Shown piece after piece: positions 27,075-35,104 of a DNA stretch of 64,000 nt. Under the pieces are notes generated by a model. The model was given only the letters and a program-made list of their open reading frames with translations, was not told the origin of the DNA and searched no databases. Where the stretch lies: positions 19,091 to 83,090 of the forward strand of contig MFPR01000011.1 in assembly GCA_001784175.1 (NCBI GenBank), read 5' to 3'. The position numbers and the translations under genes were made by a program. The stretch is from Candidatus Lindowbacteria bacterium RIFCSPLOWO2_12_FULL_62_27 (GTDB lineage Bacteria; Lindowbacteria; 2-12-FULL-62-27). How positions within the stretch are numbered: the stretch's first letter is position 1; each line of letters begins with the position of its first letter.

Positions 27075-28358
27075 ATGGACTTCTTCTCCTACGACCAGGG
27101 CGCGTATTGCTGTGAGGGCATCCCGCTCGATCGGATCGCCGCCGAGTTCGGCACGCCCGCCTACGTCTACAGCGAGAAAACGGTCACGGACCATTACCAG
27201 AAACTGGACCGCGCCCTCGCGCCGGTGCCGCACCTCATCTGCTATTCGGTCAAAACCAATTCCAACCTCGCAATCCTCGCCCACATGGCGCGGCTCGGCA
27301 GCGGGTTCGACATCGTGTCCGGCGGCGAACTCTATCGCGTCCTCAAGGCGGGCGGAGACGCATCGAAGGTCGTGTTCGCCGGCGTCGGAAAAACGACGGA
27401 CGAAATGCGGCGCTCGATCGAGTCCGGTATTTTCATGTTCAACATCGAGTCCCTCCCGGAAGCCGAGGCGCTCTCCGGCGTCGCGCGCGACATGAACCGC
27501 GACGTGCGGGTGGCCGTCCGGATCAATCCCGACGTTTCGCCGGATACGCATCACTACATCACCACCGGAAAGAAGGAGACCAAGTTCGGCCTCCCCATCG
27601 ACCGCGCGATGGACGTCTTTCGGGCCATCGGCCGGATGGACCGGCTGATCCCGACGGCGGTCCATTGCCATATCGGATCGCAGATCACTGAAATCGATCC
27701 ATACAAGGAAACGCTGGAAAAGATCGGGCCGCTGATTCAACAATTGAGAGACGAGGGATTCGACATCCGTTACTTCAATCTCGGCGGAGGGCTCGGCATC
27801 ATCTACAAGGAGGAATCCCCGCAGACGGCCGCGCGGTTCGCCGAGTCGATCCTGCCCATGGTCAAACCGATGAACGTGGAACTCCTCATGGAGCCGGGCC
27901 GGTTCGTGGTCGGCAACGCCGGCGTGCTCCTGACCCGCGTCCTTTACATCAAGGACACCGGCAGCAAGTGTTTCGCCATCGTCGACGCCGGCATGAACGA
28001 TCTGGTCCGGCCGACCCTCTACGGCGCCTACCACGAGATCTTGCCGGTGCGGCAGAAGAGCGCGAAGAAAAAGACGTACGACGTCGTGGGCCCGGTCTGC
28101 GAGACCGGCGATTTTTTCGCGAAGGACCGCTCCATCGACGAGATGCATGCCGGGGATTTGCTGGCGATCAAAAGCGCCGGCGCCTATGGATTTGTCATGG
28201 CCTCCAATTATAATACCCGCCCACGCCCGCCCGAAATCTGGGTGAGCGGCGGCCGGCCGCGCATCGCGCGCCGCCGGGAAACGTACGAGGATCTGGTGTC
28301 GGCCGAATGCGACGGCATCGAATCGGTCCTGTCCGACCGGACAACCTTTGGGGGTTGA
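27075..28358 (+). CDS. lysA: Diaminopimelate decarboxylase
   Basis: Decarboxylates meso-diaminopimelate to L-lysine. The 427-residue fold type III PLP enzyme shows the lysine-bearing strand YSVKTNSN near residue 58, the pyridoxal-phosphate glycine loop FNLGGGLGI, LLMEPGRFVVGNAG and the substrate-binding cysteine motif GPVCETGDFFAKD near residue 345. ATG 27075 is chosen because it lies 2 bp after argH and gives the usual N-terminus (YDQGAYCCEGIPL); longer frames overlap argH. dapF begins 1 bp after the stop. Placement directly after argH ties arginine and lysine synthesis to one transcript. Confidence 0.97.
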   Translation: MDFFSYDQGAYCCEGIPLDRIAAEFGTPAYVYSEKTVTDHYQKLDRALAPVPHLICYSVKTNSNLAILAHMARLGSGFDIVSGGELYRVLKAGGDASKVVFAGVGKTTDEMRRSIESGIFMFNIESLPEAEALSGVARDMNRDVRVAVRINPDVSPDTHHYITTGKKETKFGLPIDRAMDVFRAIGRMDRLIPTAVHCHIGSQITEIDPYKETLEKIGPLIQQLRDEGFDIRYFNLGGGLGIIYKEESPQTAARFAESILPMVKPMNVELLMEPGRFVVGNAGVLLTRVLYIKDTGSKCFAIVDAGMNDLVRPTLYGAYHEILPVRQKSAKKKTYDVVGPVCETGDFFAKDRSIDEMHAGDLLAIKSAGAYGFVMASNYNTRPRPPEIWVSGGRPRIARRRETYEDLVSAECDGIESVLSDRTTFGG

Positions 28359-28359
28359 G

Positions 28360-29196
28360 ATGGCTAAACTTGCGCTGAGCGTCGCCAAAATGCAGGCGGC
28401 TGGAAACGATTTCGTCGTCGTCAACGACATGGCGCGCCGAATCTCCTCCCCCGCGCGCCTCGCGGCCAGACTCTGCCACCGGCAGTTCGGCGTCGGCGCC
28501 GACGGGCTCATCCTGCTCCAGCCCGCCCGGAACGGCCGGTCGGCCTACCGCATGCGCATCATCAATTCGGACGGCAGCGAGGCCGAAATGTGCGGCAACG
28601 GCTCAAGGTGCGCGGTGAAGTTCGCCGTCGAGTCCGGCCTGGCGCCCGCGTCCCACATCTTCGAAACGCTGGCCGGCGCCATCGCCGGGCGTTATCTTTC
28701 TCCGGCCAAAGTCCGGGTGGCGCTGACCGAGCCGTCGGAATTCCGGAGCAACGTCGTCGTGCCGCTAAGATCGGGCCGAATCCGCGGCACGTTCATCAAC
28801 ACGGGCGTGCCGCACTTCGTGACATTCGTGCGCCGGCTGGACGGATTGGACGTGAACGTCCTCGGCCGGGAAATCCGGACGCACCGGATTTTTTCCCCGC
28901 GGGGAACCAACGTCAATTTCGCGCAGGTCCTCAAATCCGGCCGGCGTAATTCCCGCATCCGCCTGCGAACGTTCGAACGCGGCGTCGAATCGGAAACCCT
29001 CGCGTGCGGCACGGGCGCCACGGCTTCCGCGATCGTCGCGGCGCTGACGCGGGGACTCTGCCCGCCGGTCGCAGTCGTGACCACGGGGGGATCGGTCCTG
29101 ACGATCCAGTTCTGCATTGGAAGTCCAACCGGCGTCTCCACCGTCACCATGGAAGGCCCGGTAGAAAAAGTGTTTGAAACGAGGCTGTCGATATGA
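28360..29196 (+). CDS. dapF: Diaminopimelate epimerase
   Basis: Interconverts LL- and meso-diaminopimelate without a cofactor. The 278-residue enzyme carries both active-site cysteines: MCGNGSRCAVKF near residue 78 and the second in SETLACGTGATASAIV near 215. The N-terminal MQAAGNDFVVVND and FGVGADGLILL motifs are standard. It is required here because DapL makes the LL isomer. The gene starts 1 bp after lysA, and dapA follows after 33 bp. Confidence 0.97.
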   Translation: MAKLALSVAKMQAAGNDFVVVNDMARRISSPARLAARLCHRQFGVGADGLILLQPARNGRSAYRMRIINSDGSEAEMCGNGSRCAVKFAVESGLAPASHIFETLAGAIAGRYLSPAKVRVALTEPSEFRSNVVVPLRSGRIRGTFINTGVPHFVTFVRRLDGLDVNVLGREIRTHRIFSPRGTNVNFAQVLKSGRRNSRIRLRTFERGVESETLACGTGATASAIVAALTRGLCPPVAVVTTGGSVLTIQFCIGSPTGVSTVTMEGPVEKVFETRLSI

Positions 29197-29229
29197 TTCG
29201 AGAGAGGGTTAAAGAAAGGGAGTGATTCA

Positions 29230-30147
29230 GTGAAGAAACGAAATCATTTTACACTGCGAGGGTCCATCGTCGCCATGATCACGCCGTTTCGCGAGGGGCG
29301 CGTGGACGAGGAGGCGATCCGGCGGATCGTCGAGTTTCAGATCAGGAACGGCACCGACGCGCTCCTGCCCTGCGGGACCACCGGGGAAAGCGCGACGCTG
29401 TCGCATGATGAGCACCGGCGCGTGGTCGAGCGGACGCACGAGTTTGCCCGCGGCCGGATTCCCGTCATCGCCGGCACCGGTTCGAACTCCACGGACGAAG
29501 CGGTCGAGTTGACGCGGCACGCTGCCGACACCGGCTGCGCCGCGGCCCTGCTCATCTGTCCGTATTACAACAAGCCGACCCAGAGTGGGCTGATCAAGCA
29601 TTTTACCCGCGTGGCCGATGAGGTCGACATTCCGCAGGTCCTCTACAACATTCCCGGCCGCACCGGCGTGAACATGGCGCCGGAGACGATCGCGACGCTT
29701 GCCGAACATCCCCGGATCGTCGGCGTCAAGGAGGCCTCGGGCAACATGGCCCAGATCATGCAGCTCATGAGCCTCCTCCGAAGCCGACCCGCGCTCCGGA
29801 AAACGAATTTCTCGGTCGTGTCCGGCGATGACGCTCTGACCTTCTCGATCATGGCAGCCGGCGGAACCGGCGTGATATCGGCGACCGCAAACGTCGTGCC
29901 GAAACAAATCGCGGCCATCGTTCACCATTTTGCCGCCGGCCGCTTCGAGCAGTCGCGCCGGACTCAGCTTGATCTTCTGGAACTGATCGACGTGATGTTC
30001 ATCGAGACCAATCCGATCCCGGCCAAAACCGCCTGCGCCCTCATGGGGCTCTGCGGCCCCGAGTTCCGCCTGCCGCTCTGCGAGATGAGCGCGCCGCATC
30101 TCGACAAGCTCAAAAAGGTCTTGAAACAGTATCATGTCATCCGCTGA
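29230..30147 (+). CDS. dapA: 4-Hydroxy-tetrahydrodipicolinate synthase
   Basis: Condenses pyruvate with aspartate semialdehyde, the committed step to diaminopimelate. The 305-residue aldolase-like TIM barrel has GTTGESATLS near residue 50, catalytic tyrosine in LYNIPGRTGVN and the Schiff-base lysine in IVGVKEASGN. GTG 29230 is the start; GGGAG lies 8 nt upstream, one of the few clear Shine-Dalgarno sequences in this operon, and the 33-bp gap before it suggests an independent re-initiation site. The end overlaps dapB by 14 bp. Confidence 0.97.
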   Translation: MKKRNHFTLRGSIVAMITPFREGRVDEEAIRRIVEFQIRNGTDALLPCGTTGESATLSHDEHRRVVERTHEFARGRIPVIAGTGSNSTDEAVELTRHAADTGCAAALLICPYYNKPTQSGLIKHFTRVADEVDIPQVLYNIPGRTGVNMAPETIATLAEHPRIVGVKEASGNMAQIMQLMSLLRSRPALRKTNFSVVSGDDALTFSIMAAGGTGVISATANVVPKQIAAIVHHFAAGRFEQSRRTQLDLLELIDVMFIETNPIPAKTACALMGLCGPEFRLPLCEMSAPHLDKLKKVLKQYHVIR

Positions 30148-30949
30148 TAAAATTTGTGTCGGCGTCAACGGCGCCGCCGGGAAAATGGGCCGCCGACTCG
30201 TCGCCCTCATCGTCGCCGGGCCCCGCTTCGCGCTCGCCGGCGCCTACGAACGCGCCGGCCACCCCGATCTCGGCAAGGACGTGGGCGTGGTCGTGGGCTG
30301 CGCAAAGACGGGCGTCACGCTCAAACCCCTCGATACCACCGACCGTGCCCTGCAGGTCCTCATCGATTTTTCCAGTCCCGAAGGCGCCGTCCACTGCGTT
30401 CAGACGGCTGCGGCGGCGTGCCGGCCGGCGGTGATCTGCTCCACGGGGATTTCGCCGGACTTGGAAAAGAAAATCCGGGCGGCGGCGAAAAAAATCGCCG
30501 TCGTCTACGCGCCCAACATGAGCCTCGGAATGAACCTGATGGTGTATCTCGCCGAACTCACTTCCAAATACCTGAGCGCGTCCTATGACGTCGAAATCGT
30601 CGAAGTTCACCACCGGTTGAAAAAAGATGCGCCCTCCGGCAGCGCCCGCGCCCTCGCCGCCGCCGTGCAGTCCGGCCGCGGAGGAAAACTGGACGAAGTC
30701 TACGGCCGATCCGGCGTCCCCGGCGAGCGCCCGCTCTCCGAAATGGGCGTGCTTGCAGTCCGCGGCGGCGACGTGGTCGGCGATCATACCGTCCATTTTC
30801 TGGGCTCGGGCGAGCGCCTGGAACTCACGCACCGCGCCTCGACCCGCGACACCTTCGCCGCCGGCGCGCTGCAGGCCGCCGAATGGGCGATCCGCGCCAA
30901 ACCCGGCCTCTACGGGATGCGCGACGTGTTGGGGTTGCCGACCGCGTGA
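30134..30949 (+). CDS. dapB: 4-Hydroxy-tetrahydrodipicolinate reductase
   Basis: Reduces hydroxy-tetrahydrodipicolinate with NAD(P)H. The 271-residue protein has the Rossmann motif VGVNGAAGKMGRR at the N-terminus, PNMSLGMNLMVYL near residue 135, the catalytic/substrate motif EVHHRLKKDAPSGSA near 156 and GDHTVHFLG in the C-terminal domain. It starts 14 bp inside dapA. Its TGA overlaps the GTG of the FAA hydrolase gene (GTGA). Confidence 0.96.
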   Translation: MSSADKICVGVNGAAGKMGRRLVALIVAGPRFALAGAYERAGHPDLGKDVGVVVGCAKTGVTLKPLDTTDRALQVLIDFSSPEGAVHCVQTAAAACRPAVICSTGISPDLEKKIRAAAKKIAVVYAPNMSLGMNLMVYLAELTSKYLSASYDVEIVEVHHRLKKDAPSGSARALAAAVQSGRGGKLDEVYGRSGVPGERPLSEMGVLAVRGGDVVGDHTVHFLGSGERLELTHRASTRDTFAAGALQAAEWAIRAKPGLYGMRDVLGLPTA

Positions 30950-31857
30950 CGACATGGGCAAGGTTTCTGAAAGACGGCCGCGCAGTCTATGGAATTGTCG
31001 AAGGCGCCGCAATCCAGCCGGTATCTGGCCATCCGCTCGAAACGTACCGGCTCCTGGACGAGCGATATGATCTCCAATCTGTCCGGCTTCTGGCGCCTTT
31101 TGAAAGCTCCAAAATCATCGGCGTCGGACTCAACTACCGCGACCATATTTTTGAACTCGACCGCAAGGGTGTTCCTTCCAAAATCCCCGACGAGCCTGTC
31201 TTGTTTTTCAAATCTCCGTCCGCGCTCCTCGCGCCAGATGAGCCGATCGTCCTGCCGCCGCAGTCCCGGCGGGTCGAGTACGAGGCGGAGATCGGATTCT
31301 ACGTCAAGCGCCGCGCCCGGCGCGTCTCAAAGGAAGAAGCGGCCGATTTTATTTTCGGTTACACCTGCGTCAACGATGTCACCGCCCGCGACCTGCAGCG
31401 AACCGACGTCCAGTGGACCCGGGCCAAATCCTTCGACACCTTCTGCCCGGCCGGCCCGGTGGTGGAAACCGAGTTCGACTGGTCCGGCGCCCGAATCGAA
31501 GGCCTTCTCAACGGCCACGCTGTCCAGTCTTCAAAAGGCAGCGATATGATTTTCGATCCCCCGGCGCTCCTGTCCTACATCTCGCAGTGTTTCACGCTCG
31601 AACCGGGCGATCTCGTGGCCACCGGCACGCCGGCCGGCGTGGGCCCGCTGCAGCCCGGCGACCGCTTCACCGTCCGGGTCGAAGGCATCGGCGAGCTGTC
31701 GAATCCGGTTCACCTCCTCTCCCCCCGCAGGGGGGAGAGGATTGAGGTGAGGGGGGTGGACGGCGTCGACCGAAACCTGCCACCCTCACCCCAACCCTCT
31801 CCCGCCAGAGGCGGGAGAGGGGGGATACTTGGACAGCCACAGCGGTGGACTCAATAA
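30946..31857 (+). CDS. Fumarylacetoacetate hydrolase family protein
   Basis: A 303-residue protein of the FAH/YcgM fold, which cleaves or isomerises beta-diketo acids. Metal and active-site motifs are present: GVGLNYRDHIFELDRK near residue 63, EYEAEIGFYVKR, GYTCVNDVTARDLQ and a C-terminal GDLVATGTPAGVGPL. The conserved domain ends near GELSNPV; the last 50 or so residues, rich in Pro, Arg and Gly, are encoded by a hairpin-forming repeat pair (31711-31825) and are unlike any family member I know. The role inside a lysine operon is unclear; oxaloacetate tautomerase or acylpyruvate hydrolase activity is possible. GTG start overlaps dapB; the TAA overlaps the dapL ATG. Confidence 0.9.
   Translation: MTTWARFLKDGRAVYGIVEGAAIQPVSGHPLETYRLLDERYDLQSVRLLAPFESSKIIGVGLNYRDHIFELDRKGVPSKIPDEPVLFFKSPSALLAPDEPIVLPPQSRRVEYEAEIGFYVKRRARRVSKEEAADFIFGYTCVNDVTARDLQRTDVQWTRAKSFDTFCPAGPVVETEFDWSGARIEGLLNGHAVQSSKGSDMIFDPPALLSYISQCFTLEPGDLVATGTPAGVGPLQPGDRFTVRVEGIGELSNPVHLLSPRRGERIEVRGVDGVDRNLPPSPQPSPARGGRGGILGQPQRWTQ
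31711..31825 (+). repeat. REPIN-like inverted pair of GC-rich hairpins
   Basis: Two perfect hairpins face each other. The first has an 11-bp stem, CCTCTCCCCCC with GGGGGGAGAGG (31716-31740, loop GCA). The second has a 12-bp stem, CCCTCTCCCGCC with GGCGGGAGAGGG (31795-31821, loop AGA). Their inner flanks (about 31741-31760 and 31780-31794) are near reverse complements with a conserved GGTGAGGG/CCCTCACC core. This matches the layout of REP doublets (REPINs). No RAYT transposase is in the window. Confidence 0.8.
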
Positions 31858-33092
31858 TGCCCAAATCCGTCGCTCGCAAAAAAACGCGCGCTGAGCCTGC
31901 AGCGCGTCGCAGCGCCTTCGCCCGCGCAGATCGCCTCAATGTCCTACCGCCCTACTTGTTCGCGGCGATCGACCGGAAAAAACGGGAGCTTCGGGAAAAG
32001 GGCGTCGACCTCATTGATCTCGGCATCGGCGATCCGGACATTCCGACCGCCCCGCATATCGTCGAGGCGCTGAAGGTCGCGGCCGGGCGGCCGGAGAACC
32101 ATCGCTATCCGGCCTACGAGGGTATGCTGTCCTTTCGCGCCGCCGCCGCGAGCTGGTTCAAGAAACGGTTCGGCGTCGACCTCGATCCCAAAACGGAGGT
32201 CCTGTCGCTCATCGGATCCAAAGAGGGCATCGGTCACATGGTGCTGGCCTTCTGCAACCCCGGCGATGTGGTGCTGGCCACCGAGCCGGGCTATCCGGTC
32301 TACAAAATCGGCACGATCTTTTCCGGCGGCCGCATGTACGAACTGCCGATCCTCGAGGAAAACAGCTTTTTGCCCGACCTCTCCCACATCCCGGCCGGAG
32401 TCCTTCGAAAGGCGAAACTTCTCTTCATCAATTATCCAAATAACCCAACCGGCGCGGTCGCGCCCATCGAATTTTTCGAAGAGGCCGTGGCCTTCTCCCG
32501 CAAGCATCGGATCATTCTGTGCCACGACGCGGCCTACACCGAAGTCGTCTTTGACGGATACCGTTCGCCGTCCGCGCTCCAGGTGCCGGGCGCGAAGGAC
32601 GTGACGATCGAGTTTCATTCGTTGTCCAAAACCTATTGCATGACGGGATGGCGCATTGGGTTCGCGGTCGGCCATCCGGACCTCGTCGCGGGGTTGGGCG
32701 CGATCAAAACTAATCTCGATTCCGGCGTCTTTCAAGCCGTCCAGGAGGCCGGTATCGCCGCGCTCACGGGCGACCAGTCCCACACGGCCAAAAACAACGA
32801 GCGGGTCGGCCGCCGCCGCGACCTCCTCGTGCAGGCCCTGCGATCGGCCGGATGGCGGATCGATCCGCCCCGCGCCACCTACTACCTGTGGGTCCGCGTT
32901 CCCGGCCGCATGTCGAGCGCCGACTGCGTCGACCGCCTGATGTCCGAGGCTGGCGTCGTCTGCACGCCGGGCAACGGCTTCGGCCCCAGCGGGGAGGGCT
33001 TCGTGCGCTTTTCCCTCACGGCCCCTGACGATCGCATCGCCGAGGCCGCGCGGCGCCTGTCCAAAATCCGGATCGCGGGACCGGCGAAGTGA
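31857..33092 (+). CDS. dapL: LL-diaminopimelate aminotransferase
   Basis: Transaminates tetrahydrodipicolinate straight to LL-diaminopimelate, bypassing the succinylase and acetylase routes. The 411-residue class I/II PLP aminotransferase has LIDLGIGDPDIPTAP, the PNNPTGAVAP motif, DAAYTEVVFDGY and the PLP lysine in HSLSKTYCMTGWRIGF. Context decides the function: it sits beside dapA, dapB and dapF with no dapC, dapD or dapE. ATG 31857 overlaps the FAA hydrolase stop. The first 25 residues are basic and non-conserved. folB overlaps the end (GTGA). Confidence 0.92.
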   Translation: MPKSVARKKTRAEPAARRSAFARADRLNVLPPYLFAAIDRKKRELREKGVDLIDLGIGDPDIPTAPHIVEALKVAAGRPENHRYPAYEGMLSFRAAAASWFKKRFGVDLDPKTEVLSLIGSKEGIGHMVLAFCNPGDVVLATEPGYPVYKIGTIFSGGRMYELPILEENSFLPDLSHIPAGVLRKAKLLFINYPNNPTGAVAPIEFFEEAVAFSRKHRIILCHDAAYTEVVFDGYRSPSALQVPGAKDVTIEFHSLSKTYCMTGWRIGFAVGHPDLVAGLGAIKTNLDSGVFQAVQEAGIAALTGDQSHTAKNNERVGRRRDLLVQALRSAGWRIDPPRATYYLWVRVPGRMSSADCVDRLMSEAGVVCTPGNGFGPSGEGFVRFSLTAPDDRIAEAARRLSKIRIAGPAK

Positions 33093-33439
33093 AGCTTCGC
33101 GTGTCGGGAATCCGGCTGGAGGCGGCGCACGCCGCGTACGAGTGGGAGCAGAAGCTCGGGACGACGCTGGAGGTCGACGTGGAGCTGGCCTACCGCCGCG
33201 CGCCGCAATCGGACCGGCTCGCGCAGGCGGTCCCGGTCGAAACCGTCGTCGACGCGGTCCACCGGATGTCTGCGCGCAAAACCTACACGATCCTCGAATC
33301 GCTCGCCGGCGACATTCTTTCAGCGCTCTGGAAATCGCACCGGTCCAAACTCGCGGAATTGGTTGTCCGCGTCCGGAAAATCCGCCCTGCGTCCGACCGC
33401 CGCATCGTTGGATACGAGGTCGAGGTCAGCAGAAAATGA
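33089..33439 (+). CDS. folB: Dihydroneopterin aldolase
   Basis: Cleaves dihydroneopterin in folate synthesis. The 116-residue protein fits the tunnelling-fold family: GIRLEAAHAAYEWEQKLGTT at the N-terminus, a catalytic-lysine-like YTILESLAGDI region (the family's TIExLA motif) and a C-terminal VVRVRKIRPAS strand. Usual N-terminal wording is GxxxxxxHGVxxxE; here AAHAAYEWE retains the glutamate of the pterin site. GTG start overlaps dapL, and ATGA couples it to folK. The folB-folK pairing supports the call. Confidence 0.85.
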   Translation: MKLRVSGIRLEAAHAAYEWEQKLGTTLEVDVELAYRRAPQSDRLAQAVPVETVVDAVHRMSARKTYTILESLAGDILSALWKSHRSKLAELVVRVRKIRPASDRRIVGYEVEVSRK

Positions 33440-33906
33440 TGCGAACGTATCACCTCTCCCTCGGGTCCAACATGGGCGACCGCGCGTCGATCCTGCGTTC
33501 CGGCCTCGACCGGCTGAAGGCCGTCGGGCAGGTGCGAAAGGTTTCTGCGTTCTATGAGACGAAGCCCTGGGGCAATCCAGACCAGGCCGATTTCCTGAAC
33601 GCGGCGGCGGAATTTCAAACCGATCTTTTGCCGGAGGGACTGCTCGACACGATCAAGAAAATCGAAATGGAGGCCGGCCGCGATCTGACGGCAGAGCGTT
33701 GGGGACCCAGGCCGCTCGACATCGACATTCTCCTCCAAGGAACCCTCCGGCTCTCCACGCCGCGCCTGACCATTCCCCATCCGCATCTGGCCGACCGCGA
33801 CTTCGTGCTGGCGCCTCTCTCTGAAATCGCACCCGAGGTCGAAGTACCTGGCACCGGCAAGACCGCCGCGGAACTTTGGGCCGGAAGGCAGGCGTCGGGA
33901 CGATGA
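33436..33906 (+). CDS. folK: 2-amino-4-hydroxy-6-hydroxymethyldihydropteridine pyrophosphokinase
   Basis: Transfers pyrophosphate from ATP to hydroxymethyldihydropterin, the step after FolB. The 156-residue HPPK shows YHLSLGSNMGDR at the N-terminus, SAFYETKPWGNPDQADFLN and the hallmark metal-binding stretch RWGPRPLDIDILL near residue 90, followed by IPHPHLADRDFVLAPL. Start overlaps folB as ATGATG, where either ATG could be used. The stop overlaps the next ATG. folP is not in the window. Confidence 0.96.
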   Translation: MMRTYHLSLGSNMGDRASILRSGLDRLKAVGQVRKVSAFYETKPWGNPDQADFLNAAAEFQTDLLPEGLLDTIKKIEMEAGRDLTAERWGPRPLDIDILLQGTLRLSTPRLTIPHPHLADRDFVLAPLSEIAPEVEVPGTGKTAAELWAGRQASGR

Positions 33907-34265
33907 CCAAATGGGAACTCCTGAAAGACCTTGGCATCACCGACCGGCTCCTCAAATTCTGGGTCGCCTGGTACAAACTCCCCGTCAATCGCCGCGGCCG
34001 CGGGTCGACCTATCCCCTCGAAACCATCGAGCGGCTGCGGTGGATCAAACGCCTCGCCGACAGCCGGTACTTCACGATGCGTTTCGTGAGAGAACTCCTG
34101 CGCGCGTCCCAGGGCGGCGACCGCGCCGCCGTCGACGCCAGCCTGTCGCTCTGCCGCTCCGTCCTCAGCCGTCAGCCGATCCCGGCCGCCGCGCGGCCTT
34201 CCGGAGCGGCCGCCCCCGAGGTGGCCGCGCAGCCGCAAAAACGAATCGGAGACGATCTCCTATGA
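33903..34265 (+). CDS. Small MerR-like DNA-binding protein
   Basis: A 120-residue protein whose first 65 residues resemble a MerR-type winged helix: LKDLGITDRLLKFWVAWYKL as the recognition-helix region, RGRGSTYPLETIERLRWIKRL as wing and following helix. After a helix (residues 70-90) the tail is Ala/Pro-rich and low-complexity. There is no effector-binding domain, so it may act as an adaptor or excisionase-like factor more than a classical sensor. It overlaps both folK and murI by 4 bp. An operon-internal regulator is possible; targets are unknown. Confidence 0.6.
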   Translation: MTKWELLKDLGITDRLLKFWVAWYKLPVNRRGRGSTYPLETIERLRWIKRLADSRYFTMRFVRELLRASQGGDRAAVDASLSLCRSVLSRQPIPAAARPSGAAAPEVAAQPQKRIGDDLL

Positions 34266-35104
34266 ATAGAAACCGACCCATCGGCATCTTCGACTCCGGA
34301 CTCGGGGGACTCACGGTCCTGAGGGCCTTCCGCGCAAAATTCGCCAACGAAGAGTTCATCTACTACGCCGATACCAGGCACGTGCCGTACGGGGAGAAAT
34401 CCCCGGACGAGATTCGCGCGCTCGCCATGAACATCGTCGACTATCTGGTCCGCCGCAACGTCAAGATGATCGCCTTTGGATGCAACATCTCCTCGGCCGT
34501 GGCCCTCGAGGAGGCGCGGGAAAAATATCCGGACATCCCGATGGCAGGCCTGATTTCCCAGTCGCTGGCCGAAGAGGCGCGAAAGAACTCCGGCGGCAAG
34601 ATCGGCGTGATCGCCACCACCGCCACCGTGTCGACCGGCCGCTATCCACTCGTGCTCAAGTCCGGCGCGGAGAACATCGAGGTCTTCATGTGCGCCTGTC
34701 CCGTGTTCGTCCCGCTCATCGAGTCCGGCAAAACCGCCGGACCCGAGGTGGACGCCGCCGTCGAATCATCGATGGAGATGCTGGTCTCGGCCAGAATCGA
34801 CACGCTGATCTACGGCTGTTCGCATTACCTGCTTCTTGAGGAGCCGATCCGCGCGTTTTTTCAACGACACGGCATGGCGCCCCGTCCGGTGGACCCCGCG
34901 CTCCCCCTGGTCGCCGACACCAAAGCGACTCTGCGCAAATCCAAAATCGACAACATCCGGCTCGGATCGGGCGTCACCAAATTCGTGGTCAGTGGGAGCA
35001 AGCCGTCCTTCAAGGAAAATCTTAGAAAACTCTCCACCCCCTTCTTCGAAAGCATGGTGTTCGCCCCCGCCGAAATGGATGAAGAACTCCATCCGATTCT
35101 CTAG
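34262..35104 (+). CDS. murI: Glutamate racemase
   Basis: Makes D-glutamate for peptidoglycan. The 280-residue protein has GIFDSGLGGLTVLRAF at the N-terminus and YYADTRHVPYGEKS. Both catalytic cysteines are retained in slightly unusual settings: FGCNISSAVA where most racemases have ACNTASA, and YGCSHYLLLEEPI where most have GCTHYPLL. The TSS/NIS substitution near the first cysteine is worth noting but keeps the thiol. Start overlaps the MerR-like gene (ATGA); the 3' end overlaps lnt by 26 bp. Aspartate racemase is the alternative, less likely given the PYGEKS motif. Confidence 0.92.
   Translation: MNRNRPIGIFDSGLGGLTVLRAFRAKFANEEFIYYADTRHVPYGEKSPDEIRALAMNIVDYLVRRNVKMIAFGCNISSAVALEEAREKYPDIPMAGLISQSLAEEARKNSGGKIGVIATTATVSTGRYPLVLKSGAENIEVFMCACPVFVPLIESGKTAGPEVDAAVESSMEMLVSARIDTLIYGCSHYLLLEEPIRAFFQRHGMAPRPVDPALPLVADTKATLRKSKIDNIRLGSGVTKFVVSGSKPSFKENLRKLSTPFFESMVFAPAEMDEELHPIL

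Noticed and set aside
31711..31825. Hairpins as a terminator between the FAA hydrolase and dapL
   Set aside because: No T-run follows either stem, and dapL overlaps the FAA hydrolase stop, so they appear co-transcribed.
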